A DNA stretch of 64,000 bases. Source: Bradyrhizobium sp. CCBAU 051011. GTDB taxonomy: Bacteria > Pseudomonadota > Alphaproteobacteria > Rhizobiales > Xanthobacteraceae. The DNA is taken from the NCBI RefSeq assembly GCF_009930815.1, contig NZ_CP022222.1, positions 7,420,501 through 7,484,500 on the forward strand, read 5' to 3'. A model generated the notes under the pieces. It searched no databases, was not told the DNA's origin, and saw only the letters and a list, made by a program, of their open reading frames with translations. How positions within the stretch are numbered: position 1 is the stretch's first letter; each line of letters begins with the position of its first letter. A program made the translations under genes and the position numbers. Below, one piece after another: positions 26,785 through 35,276 of this stretch.

Positions 26785-27675
26785 TTAGTTGATCAGGCCG
26801 GCATGGACCATGGCGCTGCGTACGGCGGCCCGGGTCGGCTCGGATACCGGCACCATCGGCAGCCGCAGCTTCTCGTCGATCTTGCCGAGCAACGACAGTG
26901 CGTACTTCACCGGCGCCGGATTGCTTTCGATGAAGAGGTTGTTGTGCAGCGGCATGAGCTTGTCATGCAGCTTGAGCGCGGTAGCGTGATCGCCCTTCTG
27001 CCATGCGGCGTGGAATTCCGAGCAGAGCCGCGGCGCGACGTTTGAGGTGACCGAAATGCAGCCATGGCCGCCATGCGCCATGTAGCCGAGGATCGTGGCA
27101 TCCTCGCCCGACAATTGGTTGAAGTCCTCGCCCATCGCCGCGCGCTGCTGCGACACCCGCACCATGCTGGCGGTGGCATCCTTCACGCCGGCAATGTTCT
27201 TCAGTTCGAACAGCCGCGTCATGGTCTCGACCGACATGTCGATCACCGAACGTCCCGGGATATTGTAGATGATGATCGGAATCCCGATCGCATCGTTGAT
27301 CGCCTTGAAGTGCTGGTACATGCCTTCCTGGGTCGGCTTGTTGTAGTACGGCGTCACTACCAGCACCGCGTCCGCGCCTGCCTTCTCGGCGTGCTCGGCG
27401 AGCTCGACGGCTTCCTTGGTCGAGTTGGAGCCTGCGCCCGCGATGACGGGCACCCGGCCCTTGGCCTCGTCGATGCACCATTCGACGACGCGCTTGTGCT
27501 CGTCATGGCTCAAGGTGGGGCTTTCGCCGGTGGTGCCGACGGGCACCAGGCCATGGGTGCCCTCGGCAATCTGCCAGCTCACCAGATCGCGGAAGGCGGC
27601 CTCGTCGACCGAGCCGTTCTTGAATGGCGTGACCAAGGCGGTGAACGACCCCCGGAACTTTGTCTTGGCTGCCAT
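26785..27675 (-). CDS. dapA: 4-hydroxy-tetrahydrodipicolinate synthase
   Basis: 296 residues from the ATG at 27675, placed seven bases after GGAGG; an in-frame ATG at 27681 is too close to that site. [40 protein letters not shown] and [14 protein letters not shown] are DapA signatures. The catalytic tyrosine is in [12 protein letters not shown] and the Schiff-base lysine in [10 protein letters not shown]. It makes the first committed intermediate of lysine and diaminopimelate synthesis. It diverges from the lytic transglycosylase gene, so peptidoglycan precursor and turnover genes share a 290-bp promoter region. Confidence 0.96.
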   Translation of the reverse strand: MAAKTKFRGSFTALVTPFKNGSVDEAAFRDLVSWQIAEGTHGLVPVGTTGESPTLSHDEHKRVVEWCIDEAKGRVPVIAGAGSNSTKEAVELAEHAEKAGADAVLVVTPYYNKPTQEGMYQHFKAINDAIGIPIIIYNIPGRSVIDMSVETMTRLFELKNIAGVKDATASMVRVSQQRAAMGEDFNQLSGEDATILGYMAHGGHGCISVTSNVAPRLCSEFHAAWQKGDHATALKLHDKLMPLHNNLFIESNPAPVKYALSLLGKIDEKLRLPMVPVSEPTRAAVRSAMVHAGLIN

Positions 27676-27965
27676 GGACATCCTCCAAACGCTTAAGAAA
27701 CGGCTCTACCGAAACTGGATTTCAATTCATATCGGGTCTGGTGATCAGGCGAAAGGGCTGTGCCGTATGGCGCTAGCGCTTTGTTCCGACGCGCTTTCTT
27801 GCCGCGGCCCGGCCTGTCCCCTGCGAAAATGGCCATAGCCGCGATTTTGCCGCGGTGATGGCGCAAACAGTCCCAGCCGTCACGTTTTAGCATTTTGTCC
27901 ACATATTCCATCAAATAGATCTAAGGCTCGAGCGACTGAATGATTCGCCGCCGCAGAGGAAAGCC

Positions 27966-30191
27966 GTGATCCCTTCCATCCGCGCCGCCGCATTGCGATC
28001 GACCGCACTGGCCACGGGCCTTGCGCTGGCCGTTGGGCTGACTGCTTTTCCCCTGGAAGCCTGGGCCAAGCCAAAAGTTCCCCTGCCGAAGCCGCGACCG
28101 ATCGCCCGCAATGTCGTTCCCAAGTCGACTGCGAACGTCAGCGCGCCCAGCGCTCACACTGCGGCAACCGCCCCTGCGCCCGCAGCGCCAGCCCCGCCGC
28201 CGCCTGTGCTGGCACCTGCAACGCGCCAGCATGCCGCTGTGCCGCCTCCGCGCAAGCAGGTGGCCCCGGCAGTAGCCGCGACGACGTCGACATCGCAGGC
28301 CGACAAGGACGCGCTGGAAAACGTCATTGAGCTCGTGCGCAAGCAGAAGCCTGGCGATGCAACGCAGGCGCAAGCGACGATTTCGGATCCGGTCGCGCGC
28401 AAGCTCGCGGAATGGCTGATCCTGCGCAGCGACAACAACAACGCATCGGTCGAGCGCTACCGCGCGTTTATTTCAGCCAATCCGAGCTGGCCGTCGCAGA
28501 TTTTCATGCGCCGACGCATCGAGGCCGCGCTGTGGGACGACCGCCGCGACGACGCCACGGTGTGGTCGTGGTTCGAAAACCAGTCGCCGATCTCGGCCAA
28601 GGGCAAGCTCGCGCTGGCCAAGGCGATGATCGCGCGCGGCGATCGCGCCAATGCCGAGCGGCTGGTCCGCGAGGCCTGGCGTCACGACGGCATGTCGGAA
28701 GACACCGAGAGCGCGGCGCTCGACATGTTCGGCCCGCTGCTGACGGCGGGCGACCACAAGACCCGGATGGATTCGCTGCTTTACGGCACCGAGCAGGAGG
28801 CCGGTGGCATGCGCGCCGCCAAACGGCTCGGCTCCGGCCATGTGGCGCTCGCGAAAGCCCGGATCGCGGCCAACAAGAAGGCTTCCAACCTCAGGGCGCT
28901 GCTCGAGGCGGTACCGCAGGAACTGCACGGAGAGACCGGCTACGTCTTCGCAAGGATCCAGCTGCTTCGCCGCGAAGAAAAGTTCAACGAGGCTGCGCAG
29001 CTCATGCTGAGCGCGCCGAAAGACCCAAACCGCCTGCACAATCTCAACGAATGGTGGATCGAGCGGCGCCTGCTGGCGCGCAAGATGATTGATGCCGGCG
29101 AGTATCGCAGCGCGTATCTGATCGCGCGGGATGCAGCGCTGCCGACGCGCGACATCTACAAGACCGAGCAGGAATTCACCGCAGGCTGGATTGCACTGCG
29201 GTTCCTGAAAGATCCGGCGGTCGCCGCCCAGCACTTCGCGCGCATCGGCGTCGGCAGCGCGAATCCAACCGCGCTCGCGCGCGCCGGCTATTGGCAGGGC
29301 CGCGCGGCGGAAGCCGCGGGCCGCGCGCAGGAGGCCCGCGCGGCGTACGGCCGCGCCGCCGAGCAATCGACCAGCTATTACGGCCAACTGGCGCGCGCCA
29401 AGCTCGGCCTGCCGCAGCTCGATTTGAACGGCGTCCCACGCGGCCGCGGGTCCGAGCGGCTGGAGATCGTCCGCGCCGTGCAGTTGCTCTATGAACTCGA
29501 CGAGCGCGAGCTTGCGATCCCGATTTTCGGCGACATGGGCGAGAACGGCGATCCCGATGCGGTGGCGGGCCTCGGCGAACTCACCGCGCGCTATCATGAC
29601 GCCCGCGGCATGCTGCTGCTCGGCAAGGCCGCGCTCAACCGCGGCCTGCCATTCGACCACTACGCCTATCCCGTCATGGGCATTCCGTCGTTCAAGCAGC
29701 TCGGTCCCGAGGTGGAGCCCAGCGTCATCTACTCGATCGCGCGGCAGGAAAGCGCATTCAATCCGGCGGTCGTCTCGCCGGCCCAGGCTTACGGACTGAT
29801 GCAGGTGACGCCGGACGCGGGGCGCTATGTCTGCAAGCGCGCCGGCGTCAGCTTCGACCTTCAGCGAATGAAGACCGATTCGGTCTATAACGCGACGCTC
29901 GGCGCAGCCGAACTCGGCGGGCTGCTGGAGGACTACCGCGGCTCCTACATCCTGACTTTCGCCGGCTATAACGCCGGTCGCGGCAGCGTGAAGAAATGGA
30001 TCGAGCGCTACGGTGACCCGCGCGATCCCAAGGTCGACGCCGTCGATTGGGTCGAACTGATTCCATTCTCCGAGACGCGCAACTATGTACAGCGGATCAT
30101 GGAGAATCTGCAGGTCTACCGAACGCGGTTCGGCGGCGGGACCAAGCTTCAGATCGAAGCTGACCTGCATCGGGGCGCCAGCGTCCAATAA
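27966..30191 (+). CDS. Soluble lytic murein transglycosylase (Slt70-like)
   Basis: 741 residues starting at a GTG placed after AGAGGAAAGCC. A signal peptide covers about 1-34 (TGLALAVGLTAFPLEAWA), followed by a Pro/Ala/Lys-rich linker to about residue 115 and a long alpha-superhelical U-like domain. The SLT domain at the end has IYSIARQESAFNPAVVSPAQ with catalytic Glu 595, then AYGLMQVTPDAG and FAGYNAGRGSVKKW. It cleaves the MurNAc-GlcNAc bond in the periplasm, forming anhydro-muropeptides. The linker distinguishes it from E. coli Slt70. Confidence 0.94.
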   Translation: MIPSIRAAALRSTALATGLALAVGLTAFPLEAWAKPKVPLPKPRPIARNVVPKSTANVSAPSAHTAATAPAPAAPAPPPPVLAPATRQHAAVPPPRKQVAPAVAATTSTSQADKDALENVIELVRKQKPGDATQAQATISDPVARKLAEWLILRSDNNNASVERYRAFISANPSWPSQIFMRRRIEAALWDDRRDDATVWSWFENQSPISAKGKLALAKAMIARGDRANAERLVREAWRHDGMSEDTESAALDMFGPLLTAGDHKTRMDSLLYGTEQEAGGMRAAKRLGSGHVALAKARIAANKKASNLRALLEAVPQELHGETGYVFARIQLLRREEKFNEAAQLMLSAPKDPNRLHNLNEWWIERRLLARKMIDAGEYRSAYLIARDAALPTRDIYKTEQEFTAGWIALRFLKDPAVAAQHFARIGVGSANPTALARAGYWQGRAAEAAGRAQEARAAYGRAAEQSTSYYGQLARAKLGLPQLDLNGVPRGRGSERLEIVRAVQLLYELDERELAIPIFGDMGENGDPDAVAGLGELTARYHDARGMLLLGKAALNRGLPFDHYAYPVMGIPSFKQLGPEVEPSVIYSIARQESAFNPAVVSPAQAYGLMQVTPDAGRYVCKRAGVSFDLQRMKTDSVYNATLGAAELGGLLEDYRGSYILTFAGYNAGRGSVKKWIERYGDPRDPKVDAVDWVELIPFSETRNYVQRIMENLQVYRTRFGGGTKLQIEADLHRGASVQ

Positions 30192-30389
30192 AGGCGCCGG
30201 CCTGCCCACTCCCATCAATGCCCGCCCTGTCGCGCCCCGCGTGGAACGGCGCCTTTGTGCCAAGCGGCTGCGGACAGCGTTGCCGGTCAACACCCGTCAT
30301 TGAATTCACTTCCACCGCTCGGGCCGACCTCGGACGCCTGAGCTGGCACAGCGGACAACTCCGTCCGGGTTTCCGCTCGGACAAAGAAA

Positions 30390-30417
30390 AACCCCCGGCA
30401 GTTGCCTGCCGAGGGTT
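30390..30417 (-). terminator. Rho-independent terminator after the porin gene
   Basis: Stem AACCC(CC)GGCAG / CTGCC(GA)GGGTT with a TTGC loop, followed on the minus strand by TTTTTCTTTG. It lies 26 bp beyond the porin stop. The two CC/GA mismatches make an internal bulge. Confidence 0.75.
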
Positions 30418-30443
30418 CTCCGAGTGTTCCAAGTCTTTCGGGA

Positions 30444-32033
30444 TCAGAAGTTACGCTGAGCGCGAACGTTCAGGAACACAGTGCTCTGGTCCCGGAACTC
30501 ATAGACCGCGGCGGGCTTGGGAGCCGGCGCTGCAGCAATAAAGCTCGCACCCGTGAACTTCTGGTCGAGGAAGAACGCACCGACTTCAGCCGAGAACGTC
30601 AAGTTCTTGACAGGAGTCCAGCGCGTGATCAAACCGACCTGAGCAATGTTGAAGTCTGGGTTACAGCTATAGTCCGCTGATTTGGTAGCCAAGCCACCAG
30701 TTGCAGCGGTAAAGGCGGCGCAATAGGCACCCGCGGCGGAAAACGGATCAAGCGTGTCGCCATCGTACCGAACCGCGGCGTAGCTTCCCCAAAGGCTGGT
30801 CGACCAGTAGGGATCCCAGTTGTGGTTGAACGCACCACGGACACCCCAAGCGTTCGTCAGAATTAGGCCCTGGGTGGCACCGCCACCGAACCCACCCGAG
30901 TAGATGGCGTCAGTTGAGACACCGAAGCCGAAGCTCTGGTAAGCACCCGGAAAGCTGCTGCCGCCGAACATCAGGAACTGCGGCGTACCGCCGGAGGTCG
31001 AGATCACGGCCTTCGTCATACCCTTGGAATAGGTAGCGTCGATCTTGAAGTCGTCGCCAGCACCCGTCGGGAGGTTCTTGATCTGCAACGCAGCCGTCAC
31101 CGCTCCGCCCCACTTGCTGTCAGGGTGGCCGCTGATCTCGGACAGGTTGTTCGGAGCAGCAGTCGCAGCAGTCAGCACGTTGTAGGAAGCGTTCACGTTA
31201 TGCAACGCGCCCGAAATCTGGAACAGACCCCAAGCCTGGTCGACGCGGATGTTGCCGACGATATCAGGAGCCTGGATGCCGCCATAGGCGTTGGCGGGCA
31301 CGCCACTACCGGTAGCCGGGAGGCCGACCGAAAGGTTGCCGACGACGGTACGGCTGAACACGGTCGGATCATCGAGACCGATGGTGGCCGACACGCCGTT
31401 GCCGAACTGGGCGGTGTACTGGATGTTGTTGACGCCGGTGACGTAGTCCGGACCGCCCATCAGGAACGAGTTGTTGTTGCCCGGATAACCGTTCCAAGGC
31501 GTCGCGTAGGCCGAGGCCGACTTACCGAAGGTGAAACCAGCGAACTGGATGAACACCATTTCAACCGCGACGTAGCCGCCACCAGCGGTGGACAGCAGCG
31601 CGCTATTCAGGCCGCCAGACTGCGATCCGACCGCAAGACCCGGGTTGGAGCTTCCGAAGTTCTGGAACTGGAAGTCGGCCTGACCGAAGGTGCGGACAAC
31701 GCCGTATTCGGTGGCGGTGCGGGTATCAACCGTCAGCGCCATACGGGAACGGGAGTTGAAGTAATCGCGGTAGCGATTGCCCTGGCCGTTATCGCCATTA
31801 TAGAACGGCTGACCGTAGATGCCGCCGTTGAACGTAGTGTCAACGCGCAGATAACCACCCAGCTTGATGCAGGTATCGGTGCCCGGGATATACCAGAATC
31901 CCGCGCCATACAGGGAGCAGATCCTCACGTACTCGACCGCTTTGGCCTTGACGGGAAGATCGGCCGCCTGTGCTCCGCCCATAGCGACGAGCGCCGCCGC
32001 TGAGCCGAGAATAAGGCTCTTAACCATCTTCAT
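30444..32033 (-). CDS. Outer-membrane porin (alphaproteobacterial Porin_2 family)
   Basis: 529 residues from the ATG at 32033, seven bases after GGAGG. A 23-residue signal peptide ends GGAQA before ADLPVKAKAVEYVRIC, the standard N-terminus of rhizobial and Brucella-type porins. The body has YGAGFWYIPGTDTCIKLGGY and alternating beta strands, and the last residue is Phe, as needed for BAM recognition. It forms a trimeric general diffusion channel. A strong terminator follows and a long (about 970-bp) gene-free region precedes it. Confidence 0.93.
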   Translation of the reverse strand: MKMVKSLILGSAAALVAMGGAQAADLPVKAKAVEYVRICSLYGAGFWYIPGTDTCIKLGGYLRVDTTFNGGIYGQPFYNGDNGQGNRYRDYFNSRSRMALTVDTRTATEYGVVRTFGQADFQFQNFGSSNPGLAVGSQSGGLNSALLSTAGGGYVAVEMVFIQFAGFTFGKSASAYATPWNGYPGNNNSFLMGGPDYVTGVNNIQYTAQFGNGVSATIGLDDPTVFSRTVVGNLSVGLPATGSGVPANAYGGIQAPDIVGNIRVDQAWGLFQISGALHNVNASYNVLTAATAAPNNLSEISGHPDSKWGGAVTAALQIKNLPTGAGDDFKIDATYSKGMTKAVISTSGGTPQFLMFGGSSFPGAYQSFGFGVSTDAIYSGGFGGGATQGLILTNAWGVRGAFNHNWDPYWSTSLWGSYAAVRYDGDTLDPFSAAGAYCAAFTAATGGLATKSADYSCNPDFNIAQVGLITRWTPVKNLTFSAEVGAFFLDQKFTGASFIAAAPAPKPAAVYEFRDQSTVFLNVRAQRNF

Positions 32034-33008
32034 GCTAAACCTCCAAGTTGCTCTGTAGGGAAGGTTCCGGATCCGCTGGGTGAAACACCCTAAGGTTGGT
32101 TCCCTTGTCCCCTGAAACCCGCTTAGTCGCTTCGCGCCTTCGGACACTCCCGCATGAACGCGAGGGACTTAAGCGAACCACCTAAAACGGGACGACCTCG
32201 GGATGCCCCCCTCCGTCGCCCGATCACAATTACCGAGGACTCCTGCACAAGCAACAAAGGAACCGCTTCGAACGGCTTGGCTCCGCCCCTTTTCCAAAGG
32301 GTGTTGCACAAATAACACGCGTTTGTGATTGAACTTTACTTGCAACCTGTTGATTTTACTTCATCTTTTCGAATAGCCCCATTTGACAACCGAAAACTGC
32401 GGTGGGCACCGCAGCAACCGCCCTCTCCCCACAGAAACGCTTTTGCGGGCATCGAATCGAACCGGCAATTTCGCCGATTCCATCCCCGACATCACACATA
32501 TAATAGAGTCATCTGCGGAGCCCCCTTGGCCGGGCCGGCGACCGAAAGGCGAAACCTGTCTGGCACCGATAAATGAAAGGCTCAAGCTGCCGCATCTCGT
32601 CGTCAGCGACGCTGAGCGCGGCCAGAGCACGCGAAAGCACCCCTCCTCCGCGGTTGAATTGCACCCTAAGATTGCATCGAACCCAATACTAGCGCATGAC
32701 GCATGCAATCCGCTCAACCGGAACCGAATCGCATACAAGCGACGTCGAATCACGTTCGCGCGATGGGCGTTTCATTTCGAGGCATTCGGAGCTGGCACGC
32801 CAGGATGTCCGACGAGGGCCGCGACGCGATGATTGCGCCAGCCGCGTGGCCGATGGGCTGTGGATCTGCGTTCCTGCCGCGCCAAGCCTCGAACGCCGGC
32901 TGCGACAGCACCACGGACGCGCGAAGCGCCAGTGCCTCTAAATGGCCTCGGCGTAATTTGAATCTGCCGCTTGCGGCTGGCCCTCGCGTCAGGCATATCC
33001 GCGCTTAC
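32034..33008. other. 975-bp region without a supportable gene, upstream of the porin
   Basis: The porin promoter and leader are probably within 32034-32350, where the sequence becomes A+T-rich (TTGCACAAATAACACGCG near 32300). The remaining 650 bp to the tRNA contain open frames of up to 149 codons on both strands, but none has a convincing ribosome-binding site, family motif or typical codon pattern. No repeat was recognised. Confidence 0.5.
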
Positions 33009-33102
33009 GGAGCTGTGGCCGAGAGGCTGAAGGCGGCGGTTTGCTAAACCGTTATAGGGTTGTAAAGCCCTATCGAGGGTTCGAATCCCTCCGGCTCCGC
33101 CA
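33009..33102 (+). tRNA. tRNA-Ser, anticodon GCT
   Basis: A 94-nt class II tRNA. The acceptor stem GGAGCTG pairs with CGGCTCC (one G-T pair), with discriminator G and an encoded CCA (33100-33102). The anticodon loop reads TTGCTAA with anticodon GCT. A long variable arm (TATAGGGTTGTAAAGCCCTA) and the T-loop GGTTCGAATCC identify it as serine. It reads AGC/AGU codons. Confidence 0.97.
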
Positions 33103-33116
33103 AGGCCAGAAAGGTC

Positions 33117-33245
33117 CAGCCCGGGGATATAGGGCGTCCGGTGGCCGATCATGCCACGATTGTAGGCGCTGATGTCCAGTAATCGCCGATGTCATCGCCC
33201 ATGATACAAGGATGCTGGGCTTTTGCTGTTGCTGCACAGGTCAGC
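33117..33245 (-). pseudogene. Remnant of a sulfatase N-terminus
   Basis: On the minus strand, short pieces in shifting frames match the start of the sulfatase at 35277-36872: QQQKPSILV, then GDDIGDYW, then ISAYNRGMIGHRTPYIPG. Two single-base losses near 33188 and 33164 break the frame and everything after about 40 codons is missing. The nucleotide likeness to 36690-36790 is clear (GCGATTATAGGCGCTGATGT against CGATTGTAGGCGCTGATGTC). It begins 15 bp after the tRNA-Ser and looks like debris of a duplication or rearrangement. Confidence 0.75.
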
Positions 33246-33333
33246 CGTCGATAGCGCGTAATTCTCGCGCGGTCTTCGCTAAGACGCCAGTGCGCGCACC
33301 TGCAGTCAGCTTGTCATTTTTTGGGGTCAAACG

Positions 33334-34371
33334 TCATTCGAAGCCAAAGATGCGTTTCCAATCCTTCTTCATGTCAACCACGGTCCACCTGTTCACCGCT
33401 GCGGCGTCGAGCGCCACGTCGAGCTTGCCGAAATGCGACTGGCGGTCGTAGGCATATTCGCGCTCTGCATCGGTGTGATGGACGATCAGGCCGAATCGCG
33501 CGCCACTGGCGCCGAGCGTCGCCCATTGCAGCATTTCGAGATCGCCGTCGGAGTTGCCGAAGGCCGCGATCGGACGGCGGCCGATGTGCTCGTTGATGCC
33601 GATCGGCTTTCCCGCCTTGTCGTCGATGAAGTTGACTTCGGGCAGCCGGAAAAGTGTTGGCGCGCCGTCCTTCATCTCAAATCGCGTCTTGATGGACGAT
33701 CCGATCACCTGCTCCGGAGGTATTCCGTAGATCCGCTCGGTCCAGGGCCGCATGAATTCGATGCCGCCGCCTGACGCGATGAAGGTCTTGAAGCCATTGG
33801 CCCGGAGGTAAGCGAGCAGTTCGAGCATCGGCTGGTAGACCAGTTCGGTATAGGGCCGCTTGAAGCGGTGATCGCGTGCGGTCGCGAGCCAGTCGGTGAC
33901 GATCTTCTCGAACTCCGCCGTGGTCATGCCGGCATGCGTCACGGCGATGATTTCGACCAATCCCTTTTCGCCTGAAGCCGCAAGCGCCTTCAGGTCGCCG
34001 TCCAGCACCGCCGCGAACGGCTGCTTGGTCTTCCAGTCCGGATGCATGGGCGCCATGGCCTTCACACGGTCGAGTGCGAAGGCCAATTGGATATACATCG
34101 GCTGCTCGATCCAGAGCGTACCGTCATTGTCGAAGGTCGCGATGCGTTGCTCGACCGGGACGAAGAAGGGCCCGCCTTGCGTTGTGACGCGGGCGACAAA
34201 GTCGAGGATCGAGGCCTTGGTCGCGCCCTCGTTCCAGGACGGGAGTGGATCGCGCTGTGCCTGTGCCAGCGCGGAGGTGGAGCGGAGCGAGGAAGAGAGC
34301 AAGGGTAGCATCGCCAGCGACGAGAGGAGGACGCGGCGGTCAAGGGGCGGAAAACGCAGGATTGGTTTCAT
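33334..34371 (-). CDS. Exported HAD-superfamily phosphatase-like protein
   Basis: 345 residues. The N-terminus has an Arg pair and a hydrophobic stretch (DRRVLLSSLAMLPLLSSSLR) ending ALAQAQ, a Sec or weak Tat-like signal. HAD motif I is TFDNDGTLWIEQ with D81/D83, motif II lies in FKTFIASGGG, and motif IV in AFGNSDGDLEML. It resembles phosphoserine-phosphatase-type HAD enzymes, but the substrate is unknown. It is the last gene of the sulfatase cluster, 61 bp after the glycine-rich protein gene. Its co-location suggests a hydrolase that works on organic ester substrates in the periplasm. Confidence 0.82.
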   Translation of the reverse strand: MKPILRFPPLDRRVLLSSLAMLPLLSSSLRSTSALAQAQRDPLPSWNEGATKASILDFVARVTTQGGPFFVPVEQRIATFDNDGTLWIEQPMYIQLAFALDRVKAMAPMHPDWKTKQPFAAVLDGDLKALAASGEKGLVEIIAVTHAGMTTAEFEKIVTDWLATARDHRFKRPYTELVYQPMLELLAYLRANGFKTFIASGGGIEFMRPWTERIYGIPPEQVIGSSIKTRFEMKDGAPTLFRLPEVNFIDDKAGKPIGINEHIGRRPIAAFGNSDGDLEMLQWATLGASGARFGLIVHHTDAEREYAYDRQSHFGKLDVALDAAAVNRWTVVDMKKDWKRIFGFE

Positions 34372-34432
34372 GGCTGATCCCTTTCAGCTGAAGATTCGTG
34401 CCAATTTTTCAATCGTTAGTTCTGCGCAGTCC

Positions 34433-35224
34433 TCAGTAACAAGGCGGATAGGGATAATAGCCGCAGTAGGGATAGGTGCTGGCTGCGGCCGCACCCAGCG
34501 CAGCCCCTCCCACCGCGGCCGCACCGACCGCTGCAGCACCGTAGCCCCCGCGATACCAGGCACCGCGAGCGACGTAGGGGCGACGCCAGACGCCGGCTGC
34601 GCCGACGCGGTCAACACCGACGCGACCGATACCGACCGTCCCCACGCGGTCGAAGCCGCCGCGGAAGCCGCCGGCGTGGAAGCCGCCCATGCCGCCGCCG
34701 TGGAAGCCGCCGAAGCCGAAGCGGTCGATGAAGAGCGCCGCCGGCCCGTCGCCGCCGGAAAGATCGCCTTCGAGCACATCGACATCGAAGGTCAGCCGGT
34801 CGCCCTCGAGCTTCGCCGTCTTCAGCACCACGACGGCATCGCGGATTTTCGACCCGTCCGTGCCGAGCATCGAGACCGTGGCGTTCGGCGGATCCCTGGT
34901 AAAGCTGTCAGCGCTGTCATTGCTCGGCGACCATTCCGCCAGCAGCTCGGTCGTGAGCGAATGCCCTGCCGCCCGCACCGGGCGGTCCGCGAAAACGATC
35001 GAGTTGGGCGCCACGCCGGTGAGTGTCAGCTTCCCGCCCTGCAGGCTGGCGCCGCGGGCGTTCATTACGATCAAGGACGGCACAATCTCCGGCTTGGCCT
35101 GGCCGATCGTCTTTTGCAGCGGCTCGTGCTGCGGCGTCGAAGCCGTGGTCTGAGCCAGCACAGGTGCACCCCCGCAGAGCAGGAGGGCGATAATCATGCA
35201 GGCAGTTCGACTCTTGATGGTCAT
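34433..35224 (-). CDS. Exported protein with glycine-rich C-terminus, function unknown
   Basis: 263 residues; AAGGAG seven bases before the ATG supports the start. A signal peptide ends about residue 24 (CMIIALLLCGGAPVLAQ). Residues 45-165 look like a beta-rich domain (SLQGGKLTLTGVAPNSIVFA; DRLTFDVDVLEGDL). From about 170 the chain is Gly/Phe/His-rich (FGFGGFHGGGMGGFHAGGF) and then Ala/Gly-rich, ending in YPYCGYYPYPPCY. It lies between a sulfatase and a HAD gene on the same strand. The tail may anchor or self-associate; this is inference. Confidence 0.78.
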   Translation of the reverse strand: MTIKSRTACMIIALLLCGGAPVLAQTTASTPQHEPLQKTIGQAKPEIVPSLIVMNARGASLQGGKLTLTGVAPNSIVFADRPVRAAGHSLTTELLAEWSPSNDSADSFTRDPPNATVSMLGTDGSKIRDAVVVLKTAKLEGDRLTFDVDVLEGDLSGGDGPAALFIDRFGFGGFHGGGMGGFHAGGFRGGFDRVGTVGIGRVGVDRVGAAGVWRRPYVARGAWYRGGYGAAAVGAAAVGGAALGAAAASTYPYCGYYPYPPCY

Positions 35225-35276
35225 GGTGGACTCCTTGAATTTTCGCTATTCGCTTCCAATCGGAATGATGCTGAAT

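Noticed and set aside
27693..27914. Minus-strand frame of 73 codons between dapA and the transglycosylase gene
   Set aside because: It fills the divergent promoter region, has no motif and no convincing start.
32383..32832. Plus-strand frame of 149 codons upstream of the tRNA
   Set aside because: No ribosome-binding site, no recognisable domain, and composition like noncoding sequence; overlaps other equally open frames.
32772..33152. A 126-codon minus-strand frame with GGIRTLDRALQPYNGLANRR
   Set aside because: This part is the antisense translation of the tRNA-Ser gene, a frequent source of false proteins; the rest is sulfatase-fragment and noncoding sequence.
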